Of a DNA stretch of 64,000 nt, positions 34,136 through 45,375 are shown one piece after another. Within the stretch, counting starts at the first letter, position 1. Every line of letters starts with the position of its first letter. Below the pieces are notes generated by a model, which made no database searches, was not told where the DNA came from, and worked only from the letters and a program-made list of their open reading frames with translations. The stretch covers positions 11,278,501 to 11,342,500 of the forward strand of contig CP141146.1 in NCBI GenBank assembly GCA_035235625.1. The letters run 5' to 3'. The translations under genes and the position numbers were made by a program. The DNA comes from Saururus chinensis (taxonomy: Eukaryota; Streptophyta; Magnoliopsida; Piperales; Saururaceae).

Positions 34136-34329
34136 ACTTTAAAAAAATGACAAATAAAAAGGTTGCTTCATTAAAAAAATGTGTAAAAGGACATAAATAT
34201 GATATTCTCTATTAACACATATTTTTTTATCTAGTAATTTTTTTAAAATATATATTAAAATTTTTTTAAATAAACCCCTAACCATGGAAATATCAATTTC
34301 TATGACAATTTATTTCCATGTAAATATAA

Positions 34330-36403
34330 TTTTCCTAGGAAGTTCTTTGGACCTTGAAAGGTGTTTTAGTATCTTGACTAAGTTTCATGCCAGTGAAAAA
34401 TCCGAGAGGCTATGGAATAACCAATTTACCCTTATGAGTTGAATCGTAGAATATTTTTAATGACCCGATTTAGGAGCTTATAAGTGGGTTTAAAAATTAA
34501 AAAAAATCCCAATGATAGGTGTATGTGTACCCTAATTATAGACCAATTCACAATTTGGGATAAAATTCTATTATAAAGATAAGTGACTATTTTACCCCTA
34601 GGGTTAAGGTAAAATTATTAATTAAACTGGGGTCGATTCAAAGGGTTTACGACCCCGTTATCTAGCAAGGACCATTTAGGGTTAGGGTAAGACTCTAAAC
34701 AAAATGATAAAAATACCCCTATGAGTAGACTGGTTCGCATTCACATAAATAAAATTAACGGGCCAATGTGATACTGAAACCTTTTGAGAGGTTAGAGACT
34801 TACCCGAGAGCGGAAAGGACCGTATCCAATGTAAGAAAATAACCCTAATGCCCTTAAGTGCATGATGACCTATTTTCATAAAAGTTTAATCAGCTAACCC
34901 AAGGAGAGCGCGAACATTTCTAATATCATTATTGAGTTTGGTTCTTGATATTACGATTTGCTTGGACTTATGTTGGTCTATATTATTTATGTTGTTCATT
35001 GTTTTAATGTTTACTATCAATGTTGCGATATTAATTTATCACTAGTTTAAGATTAATAAAAGATTAATCAATGAGGTTAGATAGCTTTGGATTGGGTGAG
35101 AACATTTAATCAAGATAGAGACTAAAATACCCTCAGAGGGGTCTGAGACTAGTTCATAGAGTGAACAAGGTATTTGACCTGACGATTTACCTTGGTTAAT
35201 TAGCCGATGATAGTTTTGAGTTTTTACTTTAGTCTACATGATACTGATAGTGTTTGGGATAGTCATTTGGAATCCTTGCTTGTAGACGAGCAAAACAGAT
35301 TTCAGAATGGTTTTTCAAAGTTTTGGCTCTTTTGAGGAGCTGTTGATTTGATCGTGAAGATGTACCTCCCCATTGGAGGGAGCTCTGTGTGACAGAGCTC
35401 ACCACCGATCTATTGAGGTTCGTAAATTGTACACGTATTTCGATTAGGTGACATCCTGCTTGGTTAGCTTTTCCCGCAACTTCTGTTTAGGTACAGTTGT
35501 GGGTCATGCCCTTCCACTCCGATCAAGAACTTATAGGCTAGGTTGGGTTATAGTACTTCCTGGTGGATTCTAGGGCTGCTTTATGGATGGTTCCCATTGT
35601 TGGAAGGTCCATTGTAGTTGTATCATTTGTCACTTAGGTTGACATTTGATGAGTATGTCTATCTATGGGATTAGACATGAATATTGATTATCAAACAATG
35701 GTTCGAGAGATAATTAATAATATTGTTTGATATTGTTTATTTAATTAGAACAAGTGGAATGATTAAATGACTTGCATAAAATATAAGTTGGTTAAAAATA
35801 CTTAAGCATTGTACATGTGATACTATGCTTCTTAAAATACTGTAGTTTCTAAGTAAAACTACATTTGGATCCAATCTTATTGGAAATATTAGAGAAGTTG
35901 TCTAATGAGTATGTGGGCAACTAACATCGGGTGATGTTGGCCCGATCCAAAAAATATTAATTAATACTTTTGTTCTTTTTAAATGCTTCTCCAAGGGGAG
36001 GAGATGCTTGGTTGTTGTTTGGTCGCAGGTTGTTTAGATGAGGATGTAGCGAGATCAGAATGTCGGTGGGCAATTAAGGACAACATTGCACTAGTGGGAT
36101 CTAGTTTCTTACTTCTACAATTTTGTAAGTAATTGTAATTACTGATATGAGAGCCAACTTTACTTGGTTATTTATTTTTGGACAGATGACAACCTTGTAC
36201 TTAGAAGGTTAACTTGCTATTTATCAAATTTTGACACGTAGAATTGTATCATATATTTTGATATTCATATTTGTGAACCCCAATTATCATGACTTAGATA
36301 TTTAATTAGAGTATTTGTTTTTTATTAATTAAAGAAAAAAATTTCCTCATAATTTATCATGTATCCTTTATTTAAAAGAGTTTTAAAAATCTAGTCTGTT
36401 ACA
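34330..36403 (+). repeat. Copy of dispersed repeat family R
   Basis: The first half aligns with 57960-58620 (for example ACGACCCCGTTATCTAGC against ACGACCCCGTCACACGCC). The second half aligns with 19251-20068 and, inverted, with 59400-60725. It ends TCTGTTACA at 36403. No coding frame; LTR-like by ends only. Confidence 0.75.
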
Positions 36404-37353
36404 TCTTCAATGAACTTACTCACCACAAAGGCATAACTAATACCTTGGCCCCAATATCCACCATTGAAGAGAAAACAAGAAAAATATGAAGAGTGGAAGA
36501 CACATGTGAAGCATAAATACTTGCAAGAGAATCATCATAGTACTTTGGTGAAATCCTTTGTACGGAAAGATAATTCTTGTAGCCTAATTATTCATAGTGG
36601 AGATGTTGCCTAGACTAGGTCCCGTGTTTTTCTTCTTATTGGGTTTTCCAAGCAAATTTTGTTTGTGCTTGATATGTTTTGATTGTGTTATTTAAATTGC
36701 ATACAAAGTTTTATATGATCCCGAGTGATCTGATAGTACATATAACTCAGGGGCAGATTGATTTTTGCCCCCTTGCACCATAAGATCTTGATCCAACGAA
36801 AGCATAAAATGATTCACAAATTCAAATTAGAATCAATGAATTATGTGAAGAGATCTTGATCCTACCTTCAAACTACAAGCTTTAGTTCTCAAACAAACTT
36901 GAATCCTCAAGTTGTAGAAAAGATTACAAGGTGAAATCGAAGATTACGCTATTAGTGATAAAAAAATTTCTGTTGTGCTTAAGTGAATGTGCAACACAAT
37001 TATTAAGATTACCCCTATGAAGCAGTTCTTTTAAGTTAAGTAGATTGAGGATGACCTTAGTTGTGGAAGTATCAAGTCTCCTATTTTTTCAGTTAGGCAG
37101 GTTAGTTTGAATGGATACGGCTAATCTGAGTGTGTCATCAAGCATCAATGATGAGTTAATGGAAATACAATAATCAAAACATTAGTAATTTTTACTAACG
37201 ATTAAATAGTGCACTCCAATCTTGTATTTTAGATTCTAAAACTCCTAGAAGAGTTTGAAAACATTAAGAAGAAAAATGGTTTGGAGGATAATGGATGGCT
37301 AAGATCAATATATGATATTCCTCAAAAGGGAAATATTTTCTATGTTCCCTACC
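36404..37353. other. Unassigned AT-rich stretch
   Basis: No gene, RNA or element signature recognised. Confidence 0.5.
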
Positions 37354-37505
37354 GACAATGAACCTAGCTTATAGAACATATGATAGTTGTATATCCAAAA
37401 AATTGATTGCACATACACTTAGTGCATGTTAGTGTTAGGGATAATGAACCATTAATTTTAAATATTAAAGGCTCCCATGTGTTCTTTATGCTAGGCTCAC
37501 TATCG
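37354..37505. repeat. Foldback element, copy 1
   Basis: GACAATGAACCTAGCTTATA at the left is matched by the complement of TTATGCTAGGCTCACTATCG at the right. Related to the copy at 48261-48432. Confidence 0.6.
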
Positions 37506-38415
37506 CATAGAAAATGCTTCCAGCCAAAAGTAGATATTTTTTATTATGGTAAATACATTCTTAGTTAAGATAAGGAGTAGATAAAGAAGTGGAACAACTA
37601 ATGCACTCTTTTTATATTATATTATCAAAAAGAATACACCGCTTTGTGTTCTTGCCATGACTGAGTTTTGATAAATTGAAGGGAGAATTGTTGAAGAACT
37701 TGAGTTGTTGTCTAAGGTCGCATTCAATGGACCCTTGAGTTTCTTTATTATAACAATTTTATGAAATGCAAACGTTTTATACTATCATAACTACGTGGAG
37801 ATGAGGCCATACAAATAGTAAACAAAATAAAAGTGACTTTAGATATATATCATTCCCAGCTGGGAATAGGAAGTACGGCACCAACGACTACAGGAATGAG
37901 GACGGCACACGTTACTTAGAAAACAGCAAATGCCCACTGACTGAGTTTTGCTTGGCTCGTAGTAATGAACTTCAATCAATATACGTCATTTTCCATCCTG
38001 GCCAAAACAAAACATGGTAAATTATACTCAAATGGGAAAACCGGATCAGCAGCCGGCTGAAAACTGCATCCAAACGACGCTTAACAAAACAAAACCGAGG
38101 AGATGCACTCTAATCGGCTCAGATCACTCTGCTCTGGCTTGATGGAAGACAAATCCACAATGGAGAATCCCATAAATGAACTTGCAATCACCTAATCTTT
38201 GCCGGCTGAATTTGTTGTCTTTTTTGTCAAAAATTTCTTACAGGAAAGAGCCCCACACATTCAGCTTCAAGCAACACAACATGAAGCAGCAGCTTGAACT
38301 TTCGTAAAAATGAAAAAGTTCATGATTCTGGCCTTCTTGAGTATACATACAAGGGATAACGCTAGTGGCTCCTGCTCCTGCTTAGCAAATCCCACCTATT
38401 TCACAAAATCCACCT
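37506..38415. other. Region downstream of the F-box gene
   Basis: The part nearest 38415 presumably includes the 3' untranslated region of the F-box gene. No other feature seen. Confidence 0.4.
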
Positions 38416-39832
38416 TCAAAAACGCTTCCTTAACCGTTGTCCAAAATCCCTTGGGCATATCAAGACAGAATCCACGCAGAGGCCTCCTTTAGGATGCGTA
38501 CAGTCGATCTGGATCATCGAGAACTTGAGTTTCATCGAAGTTTCAGAGTTCTCTACAAAGAAATCGCCCACATGGTAATGAACCCAGGTCCCAGGCTCGA
38601 CTAAATAGCACTGGGACTGGGCATTCTGGCCGTCCGAGGTGGACAGTCGGAACCTCACCGGCTTTTTATCCCAGCCATGGATGTGCTCCGAATTACAGAT
38701 CCGGCGACCAAACCTCTTGGAAGCTTGACCCAGTTGAAGTCTAAAGAAGAGGCTGTATGTCCCAACAGGAAACTGGAACTCGACCTCTCCGCCCACTTCG
38801 AGCCACCAGATTTGCTGAAGATATGCAACTGTCTGAAACCTGTAAGAAGTTCGAAACTTTCACAATAAGATCATCTTCTTCAGACCCAAAATTACAAGCT
38901 TTGAGCGGATGAAACAAATGAAATCTTCAGTTGCAAATGTTTGCGCCGATGCAGTATCTGCTACTGGGGTCATGAAGTTCAGCAAAAACAACAAGATTGA
39001 TATCCATACCGAGATTCGTCCGTCGGAATGTGCTTCCAGTATCTCCGGTCGTCGATCCCTGTTATGGACAACGCCTTCGCCGACAACAACAAGCAGATCC
39101 CACCGGTACTCTTCTCCAACCAAATTTCCTACGAAATACAACAAAACGCCCATCAAAATTGAAACTTCCCGATTCAATTCCATAGCAAAGCAACCACAAG
39201 CCCAGTTTTCAATCTATCGATTGACACCCAATTTTATTCCAACCCCTAAATCCCCACACAAAAAAAAGAGAGGAGAATTCAGATCTCCAAATTCTCAATT
39301 TAAAGATTGCCCCAATTCAATTCGAAAAGCAAAAACCCATCCAAATCAGAAACTCCCCCCTTCAATTTCATATAACAAACAAACAAGCCTAAATCCCAGA
39401 AATTAAAACTCCCAATTCACCAATTTCCAACAGTGATGAACACAAAAAAGAACCAAAAAACCCAGAAATTCAAGCCAACTCAAAAGACAAAATTCTCAAT
39501 TTCATCAAACGCCCACCAACCTTCGTGCCGCCATCAACCAAACTCCTCCGAGCCAGCCGCGCGTAAAGCTCCCTCTTACTCAGCCCCTCAAGACAACCCC
39601 CAAACACCCTCGTGTACAGAGACCCATAATTTTCCGGAAGCTTCGACTCCCACACGCTGTCCGCCGCCGCGGCGCCCCGGAACGTCCGATTGAGGCCTGC
39701 CAGCCCGCAAATCTCCGCCGGGCCGAGATGAACCAGCACCTCCGCCACGCAGCCCTCAGGAATATCGCCGAGACCAGTCCTAGATCCGCCAGCACTCGCC
39801 TCACTCCCAAGCCAAGAGAGCCAGGCCCCCAT
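38416..39832 (-). CDS. PP2-A13: F-box protein PP2-A13-like (F-box plus phloem protein 2 domain), 3 exons
   Basis: Probable substrate adaptor of an SCF ubiquitin ligase: the F-box binds SKP1 and the C-terminal PP2 (lectin-like) domain would bind the target. The exons are 39521-39832, 39010-39128 and 38416-38839, giving 284 residues. Intron 1 (392 bp) opens with GTTGGT and ends TTTCGTAG; intron 2 (170 bp) opens with GTATGG and ends TTCTTACAG. Residues 21-66 are the F-box ([16 protein letters not shown], then [17 protein letters not shown] and VWESKLP). The second exon carries [13 protein letters not shown] and HIPTDES, and the third begins [38 protein letters not shown] and [15 protein letters not shown] are PP2 signatures. 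Frames join without stops or shifts at both junctions. It could equally be a PP2-A12-type paralogue; the third exon reads closer to A13. The ATG at 39832 follows a GA-rich leader. Confidence 0.93.
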
Positions 39833-40016
39833 GAAGAGAACGGCAACGCCCGGCGCGCTTCAGCAGCCTGCGAGGGGCGGGCCGGAGAGGGAGTTGAGGG
39901 TGATGTTGTGGAAGGTGAGGCTGAGCAGGAGGAGGAGACATGGGGAGGCGCTACAGACGGAGAAGAGCGGGCTGTGCTTCCGCCATCGCTCGCCCATTCG
40001 CAGTCGCAATATGAAC

Positions 40017-40063
40017 AGATGAGAGAGAGAGAGAGAGAAAAAGAAAGAAAGAGAGAGATATAG
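40017..40063 (-). promoter_or_regulatory. GA/CT tract upstream of the F-box gene
   Basis: An almost pure GA run on the plus strand (CT on the gene strand) lies about 185-230 bp upstream of the F-box ATG. CT-rich leaders and Y-patch or GAGA-type tracts are common near plant transcription starts. Whether this one is in the 5' leader or the core promoter cannot be settled from sequence. Confidence 0.4.
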
Positions 40064-40829
40064 AGGGAGACGGGGATTTTTATGTAAGAGGTGGATGCTT
40101 CCCGGAAAGTTCGAGGGCTTATTATCCACGCGTGTGTTTGGGGGCTTCGAGCAGAGGCGGGTGATTGGTTGTGGAATGACGAATTTGCCACTGAGGCAGG
40201 ACCAGTGGCCGTGTTGAAATGTCTTGAATGCCCTTAGCACTTGTAATCCTGGTTCGAAGTGTTGTTTAGGTATGCAATCAATTAGTGTCCTTGTTTGTTT
40301 AAAAAAATAACTTTTTTTATACAACAAATAAGCTGAAAGAAGTAACTAGGAAAGATAATTGTACACGTAAAAGCAACCGGACTATAAGGAATATAAGCAG
40401 TGGGAAGGGAAGTTAGTATTTTTCATGCTCCTTAGTCACCGAATATAAAGAATATATATAAAATATTCATTTTTGAGATCGATAAAGCACATACCAATAT
40501 ATATTAGTGCAAATGATACTTACGTTAATGAAGTCTCAACAGAGCGGAGGGCCGATAAAGCCAATAACTTGAATAATCATCCATAATAAAATTTGCTAAG
40601 TTGTTTGCAGATTTTATTCTCTAAAAATGTGAACATAGAACAAGATTCAAATTATATTATTGAATTAAATATATCATGCACAATTCCTTTCATCCGGCAA
40701 TTGATGTTTGTGGTTGATGCTCGAAGATGTTCGATAACGTAGAGTCTTCTTGATTTTTCTACTAAAAATAATAAAAAAAAATATAGAAAAATCAGGGAAC
40801 AAAGCCTTCAGGTAGCACCAGTTGATTTG

Positions 40830-41690
40830 ACTAGTATTTATGTATAATAGCCTGAGTCCACAATGAAGTTTTATTCGAGACCAATTCCCAAACTATCTTA
40901 TGAAGAAGAGCATCATTCATAATCCGATAACGTTGTACGTATGCCCAAACCTTCAATAGGTGGCATCGGTTGTATTCATACGCTTTAGTCGATGAATACA
41001 GAACCAACATATTAGATGAGAAGTACATGCCCGATCTTGAGACCAAAATAAATGCCTAGCTATCTTCTCTAACTCATAAGGGTAGATCGCCCTGCTTGGA
41101 TAAATAACTGACCTTTCGATCCAGCAAGTCGAGATTGCACCTTCAGTAATAACTCAGTACAATGAGTTTTATGCAGCCGGCCTTTTACAATGGAGACTTC
41201 AAGATATTTGGTGAGTTTTGTCCTGAAGTTTAGCAATCATATGCCCCGCAATGTGCTTAAACATCAAGTAACATCATTGATGGAGCAATTGATAGAGCTT
41301 CCTGGACTGATAAAGAGATAGGGAGAGAGTGGATCGCCCTGCCTCAATCCACGTTGAGATAAATAGACTGGCCAGGGCTGCCATTGAGTAAGATCTGATA
41401 ATAAACTGTTGAGACACAAAACATATTAGTATGCACAAATCCAGGATGAAAGCCCGTGTATATGAGTACATTTTTCAAAAAACTTCATTTCACTTGATCA
41501 TATGCTTTGGCCACATCAAACTTGACCGCCACTAGACCACCTTCACGTTTAGGCTTTTTCCTCTTTGAATTAATGGTATGAAAAATTTTATGGGCTAAAA
41601 TGACATTATCACGAAGCGATCTGCCTTTGACACAAGCTGTCGGATGAGGTAAAATTATTTGTTGGTGGTTAAAAAAAGTCATCAGTATAT
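40830..41690 (-). pseudogene. L1-type LINE reverse transcriptase relic
   Basis: The minus strand reads KGRSLRDNVILAHKIFHTI and AVKFDVAKAYDQVK (RT motifs with the SKAYDRVEW-type box). RAIHSLPISLSVQEALS follows, a decayed RQGDPLSPYLF motif. Further down comes ALLHKIVWELVSNKTSLWTQ with AIIHKY, typical of the LINE 3' part. Numerous stops. Confidence 0.8.
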
Positions 41691-41835
41691 GTGTTTGGCA
41701 ACACGATAATCTAGTGTGTCGAACGGATCAAGGCCACACAATTTTAATTGGATGATGCCCGTTATTTGCAAGGCAAATAGGGTTAGATCTACCCCTATTT
41801 GATGATACAATATATATCAACTTTTTATATTATTT

Positions 41836-42032
41836 TCTCTATTTCACATTAATACCTCTATTTAACAAAAAAAATTATTTCGTATTAATAACTTTATTTT
41901 ATTGAATTTAAGTGATTGAGTACTTAAAAAAATATCATAAATTTATTTTCTCTTCTCTTAGATGTGGGTATCACCTTTCAATAAAAATTTTTATTTTTTT
42001 AAATGTAACTATTAATAAAAAATGAAGGGAGC
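41836..42032. mobile_element. Stowaway-like MITE, second copy
   Basis: It shares ATTAATAxCTxTATTTAA at the left and AAATGTAACTATTAATAAAA with AATGAAGGGAGCAT at the right with the copy at 28995, plus the TCTCTTAGATGTGGGT core in opposite direction. Confidence 0.6.
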
Positions 42033-44099
42033 ATCACCTTTCAATTACTTTTCGTACAAATAAAATAAAGAGAAGAAGAAATGTAGAAGAAGAGGATTTT
42101 CGTCCCGTGCAGACTTGCCTAGCTAAATAGATAAGTTAAGCTCATAAAACTAGCACGCCAAACATGGTCAATACACACAGAATGCAAAAAAATTCATCCG
42201 CAAATTAAAAGGCTCCATGTGGATCAACTAGAAGACAATGAGTGGCACCCATTATGTCAATATGAAGTGATATTTGTAGTAGCCGGTGTTGGACCAGGGT
42301 ATGAGCTCGGGCTCATTTTGGTCCATGTTGTTCGCAATTTAGGTAAGCTGGTATGGGTCACGGGGTCCAAGGTTAGTAGGGGCAGTCGCGCCGACCCCAC
42401 ATGAGCCATTGTGATACGAATTCTAATGGGACCTGTATTCGTTGCATACGCACACTAGGCATGTAACTAGGATGTACATTAACATGTTGTGGGACCCGAC
42501 TCACGAATTAAGTATCGATGGTCGGACCCGTAGTTAGGGAGGGGTCAACTCTGTCGCAGGCTTGGCCATGTGCAGGGTCTAAGCCCCCGCCAGCTCTAAG
42601 GAGTAGAGTCCGCTCCCATTATATCAGACCCTCTAATAAGAACCCAGAAATTTTAGCAAGGGTCTAATTAATTAAGCCCGCTTAAAAAACCCAATTAAGA
42701 GAGAAGGATAAGGGCATAAAAGGGAAAGAAGAGGGAGAGGAGTGCCCTAAGTGGTCCCCCCTCATCTCCTCTCTTCCAATCCGCCCCCTCTCTCTCCCCC
42801 CTTTGGTGCGGCCTCCTCTAGGTTTTGGGAAAAACCTTACTGGTCGCCCCTCTCCTCTCCTCTCCTCTCTTCCACTCTTTGACATAGTGATTGAAAGAGA
42901 TCTCTCTCCTTGCTAGTTGGGGCTTTAAAGACAATGTTTAGGACACTCTCCTTGCTGAGATTTTAATCAAGAAGAAGGGTAAAGAGGGATTTACACATAA
43001 TAGGTAAAAACCCTATTACTTGCTTATTCAATTGTGTTACAATTGTAATCGGACAATCATGTGAAGGCTAGCTAGAGGACGTCAAAGGTGCTAATCAGCC
43101 CAAGGTCAGTGCGTAATTGCTACTTTATTTTAGTTTCATTATATGCATGCCCTTGATAGGATGGTTTATTATTTATGTAATTATTTATCCATACTTCTTG
43201 TGTAGTGAATCAATTGAAATATTGAGTTTTTACACTTTGCACATCCCCCTTGGCCTAAGGACTACCACACTTCACTGGTCCGCCACTCTGTGTGGCTGGC
43301 TATTGCAACATGTCTACATCCTTGATATTTTGTCCACCATGAGCCATTAAGAGTTCTAAATGAGGCCAAATGCAACATAATGACTCGTGAGATAAAGACA
43401 CATAGGGTACAATCTAAAGGCACACAATTAGTGGCTCACTTCACACACTCTAAAGTGGACAACTTAGAACTTGCGAAGTTGACACATTACTATGTAGAAG
43501 TGGTGGTGTACAAATGTGTGACCTTGTGCCATGCGGGTCCAAAATTAGCAAAGCCAATCAACTGATCCAGTGAGACCCAGCTAATCCAACACTGGTATTT
43601 GGAAGTAACTGTGTGTACATTGCATTACATTCCAAAAATTAGGAAGGAGTTGCATCTTATGCCTTAAATTAGGGTTCCAATGGCAGTTTAGTAATTAGGT
43701 TGAAAGTTGATGGCATTTCTTCTGTAAACGAAAAGGCGTATCTCCGGAAGGGGCATCCACGTCGGCATGGCTTTTTTGGGATTTTTTTTACGTTCACGTT
43801 AAGTGAAAAGGTCTGGAAGCTTCGCTTTTTCTTCGCGTCTACGCATTTTTTTAAAATTCTCGCCCTTTTCAACGCCGTTAATTACTAAAATAGTAGATGC
43901 GTTGTCGTGATAAATATAAAACCGGACGGTCCGGTAAGAATCGGGTTTCAGGGATATCGTGTATCGGCATAAACGTTATCTTGGACCAGACCGGGCATAC
44001 ATTTAATGCTATGAAGTATTTTTTATGGTCCGCTGTAATAATGAACCGAGCGTAAAAAATATATATATAATATTTATTTTTTAGATCGACAATGCGTAT
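42033..44099. other. Unassigned stretch, possible LTR remnants
   Basis: Moderately GC-rich 42200-42900 with a CT-rich patch, then AT-rich DNA. It has the look of retrotransposon leader or LTR DNA, but no pol motif or terminus was found. Confidence 0.3.
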
Positions 44100-44333
44100 T
44101 ATTTGAGCTAATTCCCCCGTGAAATCTACTTTCTTGCTCTCTACAGACTCTCCCAAAGTCTTTAGTTGTACTCTGTCTTTCTCAAAAGAAAACCCTCCTT
44201 TTAAGAAGAGTAGGCTTACTATAAAAAAACCCTCTACTTACTCTAACCACTTGAACCTAAAGTGGATTAAGTAATGGGCCACCACATGAGGAGGGAAGCC
44301 AAACAATGGGCTCCACATGGAATTGGCCTAACA
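44100..44333 (-). mobile_element. Copia-type 3' LTR (start visible)
   Basis: On the minus strand the purine tract GGAAGGGGGAGAAT precedes TGTTAGGCCAATTCC at 44333. It follows the pol relic in the right order. A TATA-like TTTTTTTATAG lies near 44225. The left limit is a guess. Confidence 0.6.
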
Positions 44334-44429
44334 ATTCTCCCCCTTCCTACTCATGTGGGGCTCCCCATACTACACATAAGAGTCAACCTCATTCATACTG
44401 ACCCAACTTTTACAAAGCTCATGCTTCAC

Positions 44430-45125
44430 CTTCGGGATGATATTAGTCATCATATTCAATAGGTTTTTATCGATATGAATCTTCATCAACTCTAAGAGTT
44501 TCTTCTTCAATACACCCTATATCCAATGGATATCTCACATCAATGTGTTTGCTTCTAAGAGTGAAAACTTGTATTATTACTCAAATGGATGACACTTTGA
44601 CTATCACAATGCACAACATAGTTGTCTTACTTGATACCCAACTCTCTCATAAATCTCTTCATCCATAGAATCTCCTTGCAAACTTCAATAATTGCAATGT
44701 ATTCATCCTCTGTTATAGACAATGTAATTCACTTTTGCAATCAAGCAACCTTGATTGTCATGACATGGCTCCCCCTGCAAAAGTGATTAAGTACACTAAA
44801 GTACTTTTCCTTAAATTAAGATCTCTTGCCATATTTGCACTCGTAAACTCTTCAAGTAAAGGTTTACCATCTCCAAAGCATAAATATACTTTAGAGGAAT
44901 CTCTTAGATACCGAAGAATCCACTTGATCATAGCCCAATACTCTTTCCCCTGGTTTGCATGATGTCTATTAACCACTCCAACAGCTTGTGTAGCATCTCA
45001 CATTATACAAACCATTACATACATTAAATCCCTACCGCCAATGTATAGGGAGTTTTGGCTTTCTCTTCCTTCTTCTCATTTGAAGGACTTTGCTTCTTTT
45101 GCAATTTAAAATGGCTTCCAATTGG
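44430..45125 (-). pseudogene. Ty1/copia RNase H relic
   Basis: Minus-strand text: LMYVMVC, QAVGVVNRHHANQGKEYWAM, IKWILRYLRDSSKVYL, RKSTLVYLITFAGGAMS, then a broken form of the acidic and KHIDVRY motifs. Copia order and motifs are clear; stops and shifts abolish coding. RT, integrase and gag are not present to the right. Confidence 0.85.
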
Positions 45126-45186
45126 CATACTAATATTGTAGCTCATGACTGGTGGGGGTAAATCCCACACTAGACAAATGTTGGTG

Positions 45187-45375
45187 CTCCCTTCATCATA
45201 TATTAATAGCTATATTTAAAAAAATAGTAATTTTTATTAAATGGTGAAATCTATTTTTAAGAGAAGAAAAAATAAGCTTATGATACTTTTTTTAAATACC
45301 TAATTACTTAAATTAAATAAAATAAAATTATCAATATAAAATAAACTTTTTTGTCATTAATTTAAAACTGAGAAA
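45187..45375. mobile_element. Stowaway-like MITE, third copy
   Basis: It starts CTCCCTTCATCATATATTAA and shares the core GGTGAAATCTxTTTTTAAGAGAAG with the copy at 28995. The right terminal repeat has decayed. Confidence 0.65.

Noticed and set aside
39580-40191. 203-codon frame over the F-box exon 1
   Set aside because: It is a shifted frame of the same strand; the F-box motif is only in the frame starting at 39832.
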